64,000 nucleotides of DNA from the NCBI GenBank assembly GCA_027532905.1, contig JAPZUA010000001.1, forward strand, positions 83,565-147,564. Direction: 5' to 3'. The translations under genes and the position numbers were made by a program. The notes under the pieces are model-generated. The model had not been told where the DNA came from. It was given only the letters and a program-made list of their open reading frames with translations, and did not search any database. This document shows, piece by piece, positions 46,988-57,126 of this stretch. This DNA comes from Magnetospirillum sp. Its GTDB lineage: Bacteria > Pseudomonadota > Alphaproteobacteria > CACIAM-22H2. Positions within the stretch are counted from its first letter, which is position 1. The number at the start of each line of letters is the position of its first letter.

Positions 46988-48079
46988 CTAGCTCCCCAAC
47001 AGGCGTTCGGTTTCGGCCGCCCGGATGTCCCAGCGGCAGGTCGCAGTCACGTGGGCGACCTGCAGCTGCAGCCGCGCTTCGAGGGCCGGGTTCTTGGCGG
47101 CAAACGCCTCGGCGATCGCGGCGGCGGACGACACGTAGGCTTGCGGATCGATATTGCCGGCGACGACCGGTGCGAGAATGCCGAAATCGCCGACCGTTTC
47201 GGGCAAGGCGCCCAATGCCGTCGTGACCACCACACAGCCTGCCGCCATCGCCTCCATGACGGCGATCGACGAAGTCTCGGCCGCGACGTTCGGATAGAAC
47301 AGGAGTACGGCGCGCTTGAGGGCGTCGGCCAGTGCGGGCTGCGGCACGTTGCCGTGATAGGCGACCCCGGCCGCCGATTTGGCTTCGGCCGCCAGCAGGA
47401 GCCAGCTCGGCTGGCGGCGAAACAGATTGTTGGCCGGATAGAAATCGAAACTCGAAAACACGTCGAGCGTGAGCTCGGGCCGCAGCGCATGCAGGTCCTT
47501 GAAAAAGGCCAGCGCCTGTTTGAGGCCCTTGTAGGGGACGGACGTAAACGCCGCGCGCGGCGCTTTGGCGGCGAGGATAGATTCGCCGGGCGCAAAAAGC
47601 GCTTCAAACCGCGGGCCGATCGCGTTGCGCAAAATGTCGATACGATCGGCGGCAACGCCGTTGGCGGCGTAGTTGGCCTTGTGCCAGTCGCTCACGCACA
47701 AAATGCGGTCGCGCGCATGGTCGAGGCCCGCCAGCAGCGCGGCCTCCTCGGTGCCCGGCACGATCACATTGTGCTGCCAGGCATAGATCGGCCCTGCATG
47801 CCCGCCTGCGCGCAGCGGCGCCAACAGATCGACAGCTGAAGTTACGAACACCGCGTCGAAATCGCCGTCGAGCGCACCGGACCAGCGAAACTGGTCCACG
47901 CCGCGCATGCGGTCGCCCGCGCGCGTGGTGCCGGTGAAGACGGCAACCTCGTGCCCGCGTCGCGCCAGTGCGAGTGCGAGATACACTTGCGCCGATTCCG
48001 ATCCCGGCAAGGGAGCCGCGAACGGCGTTTCCACGTCGTAGTCGTGCGCCAAGTTCGGATTAACGAAGGCGAGCTTCAT
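46988..48079 (-). CDS. Glycosyltransferase, GT-B fold (family 4-like)
   Basis: A 363-aa protein with the N-terminal PLPGSESAQVYLALALARRGHEVAVFTG and a C-terminal donor-site motif, ETSSIAVMEAMAAGCVVVTT, containing E-x7-E. This is typical of retaining GT4-type enzymes using nucleotide sugars. The acceptor is unknown. Start ATG 48077-48079 gives the normal beginning MKLAFVNPNLAHD, although the Shine-Dalgarno is poor. A weak TTGGAC-N18-TATTCC lies at 48110-48139 on this strand. Confidence 0.85.
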   Translation of the reverse strand: MKLAFVNPNLAHDYDVETPFAAPLPGSESAQVYLALALARRGHEVAVFTGTTRAGDRMRGVDQFRWSGALDGDFDAVFVTSAVDLLAPLRAGGHAGPIYAWQHNVIVPGTEEAALLAGLDHARDRILCVSDWHKANYAANGVAADRIDILRNAIGPRFEALFAPGESILAAKAPRAAFTSVPYKGLKQALAFFKDLHALRPELTLDVFSSFDFYPANNLFRRQPSWLLLAAEAKSAAGVAYHGNVPQPALADALKRAVLLFYPNVAAETSSIAVMEAMAAGCVVVTTALGALPETVGDFGILAPVVAGNIDPQAYVSSAAAIAEAFAAKNPALEARLQLQVAHVTATCRWDIRAAETERLLGS

Positions 48080-48154
48080 GGGTTGACGCGAAGAGTGAAC
48101 ATGGCAATTGGAATAGCTTGATTGATAGCTTTTGTCCAAACGGGGAGAGAAGCA

Positions 48155-48232
48155 ATGGGCGACAAAAAGATGCGCTGGACACGGGCTTGCCGACGAACGC
48201 CGCGACCGCGGGCCGAACGGGGCCGTGCTTAA
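48155..48232 (+). CDS. Possible 25-aa Arg-rich micropeptide
   Basis: ATG 48155 is preceded by CGGGGAGAGAAGCA, a good Shine-Dalgarno. The ORF MGDKKMRWTRACRRTPRPRA continues five more codons to a TAA. It lies in the 177-base gap between the glycosyltransferase and enoyl-CoA hydratase genes, on the opposite strand to both. Arg-rich translations are common by chance in GC-rich DNA, so only the ribosome-binding site supports it. Confidence 0.2.
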   Translation: MGDKKMRWTRACRRTPRPRAERGRA

Positions 48233-48256
48233 GCCTTCGGCGACGGCGGTGTCGAA

Positions 48257-49093
48257 TCACCGCCCTTCGAATTTGGGGCGGCGTTTTTCGAGGAAGGCGC
48301 GGTAGCCTTCGAGATAGTCGCGCGTGTCGCAATTGGCGAAGCCTTCGAGATATTCGGCCCGCGTAAGCGGCTTCGGCGAGCGCAGGCGGCGTGCGAACTT
48401 CTTGTGCCAGCGGTTCGACAAGGGGGCACCGGCCGCAATGCGCGTGGCCGACGCGTAAGCCTCCTCCTCGACCTTTGCGTCCGCCACCACGCGCGTGACG
48501 AGGCCTTTGTCTTTGGCTTCGGCAGCACCGAACACGCGCGCTTCGAGCAGGATCTCCTTGGCGACCGCTTCGCCCACAAGTCCGATCAGTGCGGACAATT
48601 CGGGATAGGCCATGATGACGCCGATCCGGTTGATCGGCACGCCGAAGCGCGCCCCCTCGCCCGCAATGCGCAGATCGCACATGCTGGCGATCTCGAGCGA
48701 TCCGCCGACGCACAGGCCCTTGATGAGAGCCACGACCGGATGGCGGCATTCCCCGACCGCCGCCAAGGTCGCGTGCATCGTGCGGCCGTAGGCCATGGCG
48801 AGCTTCGTCGTCTTGCGCGTCTTCTCGAATTCGGAAATGTCGGCCCCCGGCCCGAAGGCGTGGTCGCCGGCCCCCCGCAGCACGATACAGCCGATATCCG
48901 GCTCGGCATGGAGGGCGCGCATGGCCTCGCCCAGCTTGGCCCACATGGCCGAGGAGATCGCGTTGAGCTTGGCCGGGCGGTTCAGGATCACGGTCACGAT
49001 GCGCGGATCGCCCGCGACCGAGCGATCGACCAGAACCGGATCGTCCGGGGCCGTCTCGTAAAGTTTCGGCGGCGTGCGGCGTTTGGCGGCCAT
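48257..49093 (-). CDS. Enoyl-CoA hydratase/isomerase family protein
   Basis: A 278-aa crotonase-fold protein. NRPAKLNAISSAMWAKLGEAM, the oxyanion-hole segment GAGDHAFGPGADISEF and VALIKGLCVGGSLEIASMCD are diagnostic. Ala-Asp-Ile in GADISEF and Gly-Gly in CVGG line the acyl-CoA site. The glutamates of classical hydratases are not clearly both present, so the reaction (hydratase, isomerase or hydrolase) is open. GGGGGAAT precedes the ATG at 49091-49093. Confidence 0.87.
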   Translation of the reverse strand: MAAKRRTPPKLYETAPDDPVLVDRSVAGDPRIVTVILNRPAKLNAISSAMWAKLGEAMRALHAEPDIGCIVLRGAGDHAFGPGADISEFEKTRKTTKLAMAYGRTMHATLAAVGECRHPVVALIKGLCVGGSLEIASMCDLRIAGEGARFGVPINRIGVIMAYPELSALIGLVGEAVAKEILLEARVFGAAEAKDKGLVTRVVADAKVEEEAYASATRIAAGAPLSNRWHKKFARRLRSPKPLTRAEYLEGFANCDTRDYLEGYRAFLEKRRPKFEGR

Positions 49094-49235
49094 GGCGATT
49101 CCCCCTCGATTTGACCCGAGCTTAGGCGAAGTGAAAGCACTTGCGCAAAGCCGCAAAATCCTTGCTTGCGGCTGCCGCGGCGGCAGGCCTAAAAATGAGG
49201 ACTTTCCCGCATCCAGCCTTCGCCCAGGACCCGCC

Positions 49236-49925
49236 ATGTCGCCCGAAGAAATCGCCCAGACGACCGCCCGCATCCTGATCGAAACGAAGGCGATCCATTT
49301 CAATCCCGCCAACCCCTACATCTTCACGTCCGGCTGGGCGAGCCCGACCTATTGCGACTGCCGCAAGCTGATCGGCTTTCCGCGCGCACGCAACAAGCTG
49401 ATGGACATGGCCGTGACCGTGATCGAGCGCAAGATCGGCTTTGCCGGCATCGATGCGGTGGCAGGTGGGGAAACCGCCGGCATCCCCTACGCCGCCTGGA
49501 TCGCCGAACGCCTCGAATTGCCGATGCTCTATGTGCGCAAAAAGCCCAAGGGCTTCGGGCGCAACGCCCTGATCGAGGGCGATCTGCGCGAGGGCCAGCG
49601 CGTGCTGCTGGTCGAGGATCTGGCGACCGACGGCAAATCGAAAATGCATTTCGTGAACGGGCTGCGCGATGCGGGTGCGCAAGTCGCGCACAGCTTCGTC
49701 GTATTCCATTACGGGATCTTCCCCGAGAGTGTCGCAGGCCTCAAAGCCGAGGGTGTGGATCTGCATGCGCTCGCCACCTGGTGGGACGTGCTGAAAGAAG
49801 CGCAAGCCCAGAAGGCCTACAGCGACGCCGAGCTTGCCGAGGTGCGCAAATTCCTCGAAGCCCCCGCCGTATGGTCCTATGCGCATGGCGGCGTCGGCCC
49901 CGACGGCACCAAAAAAGCCGGATGA
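49236..49925 (+). CDS. pyrE: Orotate phosphoribosyltransferase
   Basis: The 229-aa enzyme makes OMP from orotate and PRPP in pyrimidine synthesis. The PRPP-binding motif is VLLVEDLATDGKSKMHF (about residues 125-141), and YVRKKPKGFGRNALIEG is the flexible catalytic loop. Start ATG 49236 gives MSPEEIAQTTARIL, matching the long alphaproteobacterial PyrE type. Its stop overlaps the start of a peptide-type binding protein (ATGA), an unusual partner for pyrE. Confidence 0.93.
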   Translation: MSPEEIAQTTARILIETKAIHFNPANPYIFTSGWASPTYCDCRKLIGFPRARNKLMDMAVTVIERKIGFAGIDAVAGGETAGIPYAAWIAERLELPMLYVRKKPKGFGRNALIEGDLREGQRVLLVEDLATDGKSKMHFVNGLRDAGAQVAHSFVVFHYGIFPESVAGLKAEGVDLHALATWWDVLKEAQAQKAYSDAELAEVRKFLEAPAVWSYAHGGVGPDGTKKAG

Positions 49926-51586
49926 AACACGTGCGCGCCCTCCTGCTCGCATTGGCTGCCATTTTGGGGCTGGGGCTGGGGAGTGCTCGCGCGCAGACGC
50001 ACGACACGCTGACGATCGGCATTTCGCAGTTTCCGTCCACGCTGCATCCGATGTTCGATGCGATGGCGGCTAAATCCTATGTGCTCGCGATGGCGCGCCG
50101 GCCGCTCACGACCTACGACAAAGACTGGAAACTCGTCTGCCTGATGTGCGAGACGCTGCCGACATTCGAGAACGGCGGCGCCAAGCGCGTTGCGTTGCCC
50201 GACGGCAAAGAAGGTGTGGAAGTCACCTTCCGTTTGAAGGACGGCTTCAAATGGGGCGACGGCATGCCCGTCTCCCCGCGCGACGCGATCCTCGCCTGGG
50301 ACATCGGCCGGCATCGGCGCTCGGGCGTGTCGGGCGGGGAAAGCTACCGGCGCATTTTGAGCGTGGTCGCCAAGGACGAACGCACGATCGCCTTCACGAG
50401 CGACCGCGTGACCTTCACCTACAACGATTTCAGCCAGTTCGAATTCATCCCCGACCATATCGAGCGGCGAATTTTCGAGAGCGATCCCGAAAGCTACCGC
50501 CGCCGCACGACCTTCGACACCGAACCCATGAATCCGGCCTTGTTCAACGGCCCCTACCGCATCGCCGAGGTTCAGCAGGGGGCAGCGATCATGCTGGTCC
50601 CCAACGGCCAGTGGAGCGGCAAAGCGCCCGCCTTCAAACGCGTGGTCGTGCGTGCGATCGAAAACACTGCGGCGCTTGAGGCCAATCTCCTGTCGGGCAG
50701 CATCGATTATGTGGCGGGCGAGCTCGGCTTCACGCTTGATCAGGCTTTGGCGCTCGAAAAGCGCCATCCAACGCGCTTCGATTTCCAGTATCTGCCGGGC
50801 CTCATCTACGAACATATCGACCTCAATCTCGATCTGCCCGCCTTCCAGGACAAGCGCGTGCGCCAAGCGCTGATCCTGGCGACCGACCGGGCAGCGTTGG
50901 TCCGCCAGCTCTTCGAAGACCGCCAACCGGTCGCCGCCTCGTTCATCAACCCGAAGGACGCAGGCTACGCCGCCGACATCGCCCCCTACCCGTTCGACCT
51001 GGCGCGCGCGCAAGCCTTGCTCGACCAAGCGGGCTACACGCGCAATATCGGCGGCGTGCGCCAGAATGCGGCAGGCCAGCGCCTGTCGTTTGAATTCGGC
51101 ACCACGGCCGGCAACCGCATCCGCGAGACCGTGCAGCAGGTGCTGCAGGCGCAATGGCGGCGGGCCGGCATCGAAGTGCGCATCCGTAACGAGCCCGCGC
51201 GCGTGTTTTTCGGCGAGACGATCCGCCAGCGCAAATTCCAGCTCGCTATGTATGCCTGGATTTCGGCCCCCCAATCGGTGCCGCGCACCACGCTGCACTC
51301 GGAAAGCATCCCGACCGCGGAAAACAACTGGGCGGGCCAGAACCAACCCGGCATTCGCAATGCCGAGATGGACCAGCTCATCGACACGATCGAACGCGAA
51401 CTGGACGCCGAAAAACGCAAGGTCCTGTGGGCACGAATGCAACGGCTCTATGTCGACGAAGCCTGGGTAATGCCGCTGTTCTTCCGCGCCGATCCTTTCG
51501 TATTGCCTAAATGGCTTGCGGGGCTCGAACCCACCGGCCACCAATATCCGTCGCCCCTCGGCATCGAGCATTGGCACGTGCGATGA
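49922..51586 (+). CDS. ABC substrate-binding protein, family 5
   Basis: A 554-aa periplasmic binding protein: signal peptide MKHVRALLLALAAILGLGLG cut near ARAQ. It has SQFPSTLHPMFDAMAAKSYVLA, VTFRLKDGFKWGDGMPVSPRD and VRQALILATDRAALVRQLF. It belongs to the oligopeptide/dipeptide/nickel binders, but the ligand is unknown. The two Cys in LVCLMCETL near residue 75 are unusual for this family. It is coupled to pyrE upstream and to two permeases downstream. Confidence 0.87.
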   Translation: MKHVRALLLALAAILGLGLGSARAQTHDTLTIGISQFPSTLHPMFDAMAAKSYVLAMARRPLTTYDKDWKLVCLMCETLPTFENGGAKRVALPDGKEGVEVTFRLKDGFKWGDGMPVSPRDAILAWDIGRHRRSGVSGGESYRRILSVVAKDERTIAFTSDRVTFTYNDFSQFEFIPDHIERRIFESDPESYRRRTTFDTEPMNPALFNGPYRIAEVQQGAAIMLVPNGQWSGKAPAFKRVVVRAIENTAALEANLLSGSIDYVAGELGFTLDQALALEKRHPTRFDFQYLPGLIYEHIDLNLDLPAFQDKRVRQALILATDRAALVRQLFEDRQPVAASFINPKDAGYAADIAPYPFDLARAQALLDQAGYTRNIGGVRQNAAGQRLSFEFGTTAGNRIRETVQQVLQAQWRRAGIEVRIRNEPARVFFGETIRQRKFQLAMYAWISAPQSVPRTTLHSESIPTAENNWAGQNQPGIRNAEMDQLIDTIERELDAEKRKVLWARMQRLYVDEAWVMPLFFRADPFVLPKWLAGLEPTGHQYPSPLGIEHWHVR

Positions 51587-52536
51587 TGCGCTACGCGCTG
51601 CAACGCGCATTGCAGGGCGTGCTGGTGCTGGTGGCGGCGAGTTTTGCGATCTACGTGCTGCTCGGGCTGATGCCGGGCGATCCGATCGATCTGATGATCG
51701 CGGGCAATCCGCAGATCACGCCCGACGACGTGCGCCGCTTGCGCGAACTCTACGGCATCGACCGGCCGATCCTTTCGCGCTACGGCGAATGGGCAAGCGC
51801 CGTCTTGCAGGGCGATCTTGGCTATAGCCGCCTCTACGCCAAACCCGTGCTCGCGGCCATCGGCCCGGCACTCGCCAACACAAGCGTGCTGATGCTCGCA
51901 GCCTTCGCGGCCGCCTTGGCGATCGGCATCCCGCTCGGGCTGCTCGCGGCGGCAAAGCGCGGCAGTGCGGTCGATGCCGCGATTAACGGCTTTGCGTTCG
52001 TGTCGGCGGCCACACCGTCATTCTGGCTCGGGCTGATGCTGATCGTGCTGTTCGCCGTTATCCTCGGCTGGCTGCCCGCGAGCGCCTTGCCCTTGCCGGG
52101 CCAAGACGGGCTGGGTGCAAGGCTCATCGGGCTCATCCTGCCGGTCGCAACGCTGGCACTCGTCGAAGCGGGCGAATATGCGCGCTACATGCGCAGTGCA
52201 GCCAGCGAAGCGCTGGCGCAGGATTGGGTGCGCACCGCGCGCGCCAAGGGGGCCTCGCGCACCCGCGTGCTGTTCGGCCATGTGCTGCGCAATGCCGCGA
52301 TCCCGGTCGCGACGGTTGCGGCCCTCGGGTTCGGCGGGCTGTTCTCGGGCGCGCTCGTGACCGAGACGATCTTCGCCTATCCCGGCATGGGCAAGCTCAT
52401 CTACGACGCGATCCTGGGCAGCGACTACAATCTGGCTTTGGCCTGTCTCTTGATGGCGGCAGGGCTCGTGATCGTCGCCAATTTCGCGGCCGATCTTGCC
52501 TATGCCGCCCTCGATCCGCGCGTGAGCGTGGCGTGA
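51583..52536 (+). CDS. ABC permease, DppB-like
   Basis: A 317-aa permease with six membrane segments. The N-terminal FAIYVLLGLMPGDPIDLMI, the EAA loop DWVRTARAKGASRTRVLFGHVLRNA and the ETIFAYPGMGKLIYDAI end region are the DppB pattern. The start uses the ATG at 51583, overlapping the preceding stop, and the stop overlaps the next start (GTGA). Confidence 0.9.
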   Translation: MMRYALQRALQGVLVLVAASFAIYVLLGLMPGDPIDLMIAGNPQITPDDVRRLRELYGIDRPILSRYGEWASAVLQGDLGYSRLYAKPVLAAIGPALANTSVLMLAAFAAALAIGIPLGLLAAAKRGSAVDAAINGFAFVSAATPSFWLGLMLIVLFAVILGWLPASALPLPGQDGLGARLIGLILPVATLALVEAGEYARYMRSAASEALAQDWVRTARAKGASRTRVLFGHVLRNAAIPVATVAALGFGGLFSGALVTETIFAYPGMGKLIYDAILGSDYNLALACLLMAAGLVIVANFAADLAYAALDPRVSVA

Positions 52537-53357
52537 ATCCGCGTTTTATCCTGCCGCTTTGCGTACTTGCTTTGTTGGGCCTTGCGGCGGCCGCGATCCC
52601 GCTGACGGGTGCCGATCCCGACGCGATCGATCTTGCCAAGCGCTATGAGGGCCCGAGCCTTGCGCATCCGCTGGGGACCGACGAGCTTGGCCGCGACGTC
52701 GCCTTGCGCCTGCTCTACGGGGCGCGCGTGTCGCTCGCCGTGGCGATCGCCGCTGCCCTTGCGGCTGTTGCCATCGGTACGGCGATCGGCCTTGCGGCGG
52801 GCACACTTGGCGGCCGCATCGACGGGGCCTTGATGCGCGCGACCGACGCCGTGCTCGCCTTGCCCGTGCTGCCGGTGCTGATCGTGCTGGCCGCGATCGA
52901 CATGCAAAAGCTCGGCCTGCCGCAGAGCGACGACGGGGGTCTGTGGCGCATCGTGGCGATCGTCGCATTGTTCGGCTGGCCCAAAGTCGCACGGCTCGTG
53001 CGCGCAACCGCCCTTGCCCTCGTGAACCGCGATTTCGTGCGCGCGGCAACGGCCCTTGGGGCCGGGCGCTTGCGCATCATGGCCGTGCACATCCTGCCCA
53101 ATTGTGCGGGCCCCTTGCTGGTTGCAACCGCACTCGCGGCGGGCGGCACGATCCTCTACGAAAGCGTGTTGTCGTTCCTGGGGCTCGGCATCCAGCCGCC
53201 GACGGCGAGCTGGGGCAACATGTTGACCAACGCACAGGAAACGATCTGGCAAGCGCCGTGGCTCGCTTTGTGGCCCGGACTGGCGATCCTGCTGACGGTC
53301 ACGGCAATAAACCTGCTGGCCGACGCGTTGCAGGACAAGATCGCCGGAAGGCGCTGA
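52533..53357 (+). CDS. ABC permease, DppC-like
   Basis: A 274-aa permease starting at GTG 52533. HPLGTDELGRDVALRLLYGAR is the OppC signature, VRAATALGAGRLRIMAVHILPN is the EAA loop, and VLSFLGLGIQPPTASWGNML is the conserved C-terminal segment. No ATPase gene follows; the next gene is manC. A stem CCGGGG/CCCCGG (53373-53378 with 53390-53395) and a T6 at 53416-53421 downstream may form a weak terminator. Confidence 0.9.
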   Translation: MNPRFILPLCVLALLGLAAAAIPLTGADPDAIDLAKRYEGPSLAHPLGTDELGRDVALRLLYGARVSLAVAIAAALAAVAIGTAIGLAAGTLGGRIDGALMRATDAVLALPVLPVLIVLAAIDMQKLGLPQSDDGGLWRIVAIVALFGWPKVARLVRATALALVNRDFVRAATALGAGRLRIMAVHILPNCAGPLLVATALAAGGTILYESVLSFLGLGIQPPTASWGNMLTNAQETIWQAPWLALWPGLAILLTVTAINLLADALQDKIAGRR

Positions 53358-53436
53358 CCGCCCCTCGGTTTGCCGGGGCTGGCACGCAACCCCGGAATGC
53401 GCTAGCAAGACGCTGTTTTTTCGAGGAGTCTGCCGG

Positions 53437-54849
53437 ATGCTTCAGCCCATCGTGCCAGTCATTCTCTCGGGCGGTGCCGGGACCCGCCTGTGGCCGCTGT
53501 CGCGCGAGCATTATCCCAAGCAATTGCTGCCGCTGGCGGGCGACCTGTCGATGATCGCCGAAACGGCTCTGCGCGTGGGCGGTGCGCCGTTCGGCGCACC
53601 CATCATCGTGTGCAACGAAGAGCATCGCTTTATCATCGCTGAGCAGCTGCGCGCGGCCGGGGTCGCCCCGCGCGCCATCGTGCTCGAGCCCGTGGGCCGC
53701 AACACGGCCGCCGCCGCCGCCGCCGCCGCCGCCTTGCTCGAGCCCGGCGAGACCATGATGCTGCTGCCCTCCGACCATGTCGTGCGCGACAAGGATGCGT
53801 TTGCCGCCGCCGTCGCGACCGCGCGCAGCGTGGTGGCGCAAGGCCATCTCGTGACGTTCGGCATAGATCCCGAACAGCCCGAAACCGGCTACGGCTATAT
53901 CAAGCGCGGTGCGGCTCTGCCGCAGATCGCCGGCGCCTATGCGGTCCAGCGCTTCGTCGAGAAGCCGGATCTCGCGACCGCAAAAGCTTATCTCGCCGAA
54001 GGCGGCTGGGCGTGGAACTCGGGCATGTTCCTGTTCGATGCCGCTACCTTCCTGACCGAACTTAAGCGCTTCGAACCCTTAATCGCCGAACACGCGGCGG
54101 CGGCGGCCAAGGCCGCGTCGCGCGATCTCGATTTCGTGCGGCTCGACAAGGCGGCCTTCGCGCAAAGCCCAGCGAAGTCGATCGACTATGCCGTGATGGA
54201 ACGCACCGACCACTCGGCGGTGGTGCCCGCCCGGCTCGGCTGGTCGGATGTGGGGGCGTGGAACGCTTTGTGGGAACTCGGCCCCCGCGACGACCACGGC
54301 AACGTGCTGATGGGCGACGTTGCGGTCGCCGACACGCAGAACTCGTATTTGCGCAGCGAGCATCGCCTGCTCACGGCCGTGGGCGTACACGATCTTGTCG
54401 TCGTCGCCACACGCGACGTGGTCATGGTCGCCGACCGCGACCGCGCGCAGGACGTCAAAAAAATCGTCGACCGTCTTAAAGCCGAGGGACGCAGCGAAGT
54501 GTCCTCGCATGTGGTCGTGCACCGCCCTTGGGGTAGCTACCAGACGATCGATGCGGGGCCGCGCTTCCAGGTGAAGCGCCTCACCGTAAAGCCGGGTGCG
54601 AAAATCTCGCTGCAGAAACATGCGCACCGCGCCGAGCATTGGGTCGTGGTGAGCGGCGTGGCGCGCGTCACGCGCGACGCCGAGACGCTCGATCTGCAGG
54701 AGAACATGTCGACCTACATCCCGGTCGGCTGCGTGCACCGGCTCGAAAATCCGGGCACCGAACTTTTGCATATCATCGAAGTGCAGTCGGGCGGCTATCT
54801 CGGCGAAGACGACATCGTGCGCTTCGAAGACAGCTACGGGCGCAAATAG
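53437..54849 (+). CDS. manC: Mannose-1-phosphate guanylyltransferase / mannose-6-phosphate isomerase
   Basis: The 470-aa bifunctional enzyme links fructose-6-P/mannose-6-P isomerisation to GDP-mannose formation for surface polysaccharides. The nucleotidyltransferase signature ILSGGAGTRLWPLSREHYPK lies at residues 9-28, and FVEKPD is further on. The C-terminal cupin isomerase part has HRPWGSYQTIDAG and QKHAHRAEHWVVVSG. A run of nine Ala after GRNT (residues 91-99) is encoded by nine GCC codons. GAGGAG precedes the ATG. Confidence 0.93.
   Translation: MLQPIVPVILSGGAGTRLWPLSREHYPKQLLPLAGDLSMIAETALRVGGAPFGAPIIVCNEEHRFIIAEQLRAAGVAPRAIVLEPVGRNTAAAAAAAAALLEPGETMMLLPSDHVVRDKDAFAAAVATARSVVAQGHLVTFGIDPEQPETGYGYIKRGAALPQIAGAYAVQRFVEKPDLATAKAYLAEGGWAWNSGMFLFDAATFLTELKRFEPLIAEHAAAAAKAASRDLDFVRLDKAAFAQSPAKSIDYAVMERTDHSAVVPARLGWSDVGAWNALWELGPRDDHGNVLMGDVAVADTQNSYLRSEHRLLTAVGVHDLVVVATRDVVMVADRDRAQDVKKIVDRLKAEGRSEVSSHVVVHRPWGSYQTIDAGPRFQVKRLTVKPGAKISLQKHAHRAEHWVVVSGVARVTRDAETLDLQENMSTYIPVGCVHRLENPGTELLHIIEVQSGGYLGEDDIVRFEDSYGRK
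53707..53733 (+). repeat. (GCC)9 trinucleotide repeat inside manC
   Basis: Nine consecutive GCC codons encode Ala9 immediately after the conserved GRNT of the nucleotidyltransferase domain. The tract is in frame, so length changes would alter the Ala run, not the reading frame. Confidence 0.95.
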
Positions 54850-54851
54850 CC

Positions 54852-56054
54852 ATGGCCGTCGTCCATGCCGACATTGCGGCGGCGGCCGCGCGCATCGAGG
54901 GCCAGGTCAAGCGCACGCCGACCTTGCGGAGCGGCACGCTCTCGAAGATCGCGGGCTGCGAGCTTTGGATCAAGTTCGAGAATCTGCAGTTCATCGCTTC
55001 GTTCAAGGAGCGCGGTGCCCTCAACAAGCTGCTGCAGCTCTCAAGCGACGAGCGCGCACGGGGCGTGATCGCAATGTCGGCCGGCAACCACGCCCAGGCC
55101 GTCGCTTACCACGCCGGCCGCCTCGACATTGCCGCCACCATCGTGATGCCGAAATTCACGCCCAACGCCAAAGTTGCAGCCACGCGCCATCATGGCGCAC
55201 GCGTGATCCTCGAAGGCGAAACCCTGGCGGAAGCCGCAAGCTTCGCGCGCGACATGGCCGCAAAAGAAAAGCTCGTCTTTGTGCACCCGTACGACGACGC
55301 GGCGATCGTCGCGGGCCAAGGGACCCTTGCGCTCGAAATGCTAGCCGACCAGCCCGATCTCGACGCACTTGTGGTGCCCATCGGCGGCGGCGGCATGATC
55401 GCGGGCTGCGCGATCGCGGCCAAGGCGATCAATCCCAAGATCGACATTTACGGCGTCGAGGTCTCGGCCTTCGCGTCGGCCGCCCAGCGCAAAGCGGGCA
55501 AGCAAGTGCAGACGGGCGGCACCACCATCGCCGAAGGCATTGCGGTTGCCGATATCGGTGCCGAATGCTGGCCCGCCATCGAACGCGACGTGCGCGAAGT
55601 GCTGGTCGTAGACGAGCTCGAGGTCGAGCGCGCCATCGTGCTGCTGATCGAAATCGAAAAGACCGTGGCCGAGGGTGCGGGTGCCGCCGGGCTTGCCGCG
55701 ATCCTAGCGCATCGCGACCGCTTCGCGGGGCGCCGGGTCGGCATGGTGCTTTGCGGCGGCAATATCGACACGCGCGTGCTTTCGAGCGTGCTGCTGCGCG
55801 GCCTTGCGCGCGACGGGCGCCTGCTGCGGCTCGAAGTGGACATCGCCGACCGACCGGGCGCTTTGGCGGAAGTCGCACGCCGCATCGGCGAGAGCGGCGG
55901 CAATATCGTCGAGATCGAGCACCAGCGGATCTTCACCGAAAAATCCGCCAAAAACGTGGTCATCGAAACCACGGTCGAAGTCATCGAGCGCAAACACGGC
56001 GAAAATCTCATCGCAGCGCTCAACGGGGCGGGCTTCCCGACCCGCCCCGTCTAA
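54852..56054 (+). CDS. ilvA: Threonine ammonia-lyase (with ACT domain)
   Basis: The 400-aa PLP enzyme deaminates threonine to 2-oxobutyrate. The Schiff-base Lys is in IASFKERGALNKL (about residue 52), the phosphate loop is IGGGGMIAG, and MSAGNHAQAVAYHA is conserved. The C-terminal part (about residues 325-400: LEVDIADRPGALAEVARRIG) is a single ACT-like domain, which fits the TdcB-like/short IlvA class. Biosynthetic versus catabolic role is unresolved. It starts 2 bases after the manC stop. Confidence 0.9.
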   Translation: MAVVHADIAAAAARIEGQVKRTPTLRSGTLSKIAGCELWIKFENLQFIASFKERGALNKLLQLSSDERARGVIAMSAGNHAQAVAYHAGRLDIAATIVMPKFTPNAKVAATRHHGARVILEGETLAEAASFARDMAAKEKLVFVHPYDDAAIVAGQGTLALEMLADQPDLDALVVPIGGGGMIAGCAIAAKAINPKIDIYGVEVSAFASAAQRKAGKQVQTGGTTIAEGIAVADIGAECWPAIERDVREVLVVDELEVERAIVLLIEIEKTVAEGAGAAGLAAILAHRDRFAGRRVGMVLCGGNIDTRVLSSVLLRGLARDGRLLRLEVDIADRPGALAEVARRIGESGGNIVEIEHQRIFTEKSAKNVVIETTVEVIERKHGENLIAALNGAGFPTRPV

Positions 56055-56082
56055 GCGGCAAAGCTGCCGGCGCGGCTTCTTG

Positions 56083-57122
<1,040 letters not shown>

Positions 57123-57126
<4 letters not shown>

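Noticed and set aside
49172..49186. CTGCCGC-G-GCGGCAG palindrome upstream of pyrE as an operator
   Set aside because: GC-only symmetry is common by chance in this genome, and no promoter is convincingly associated with it.
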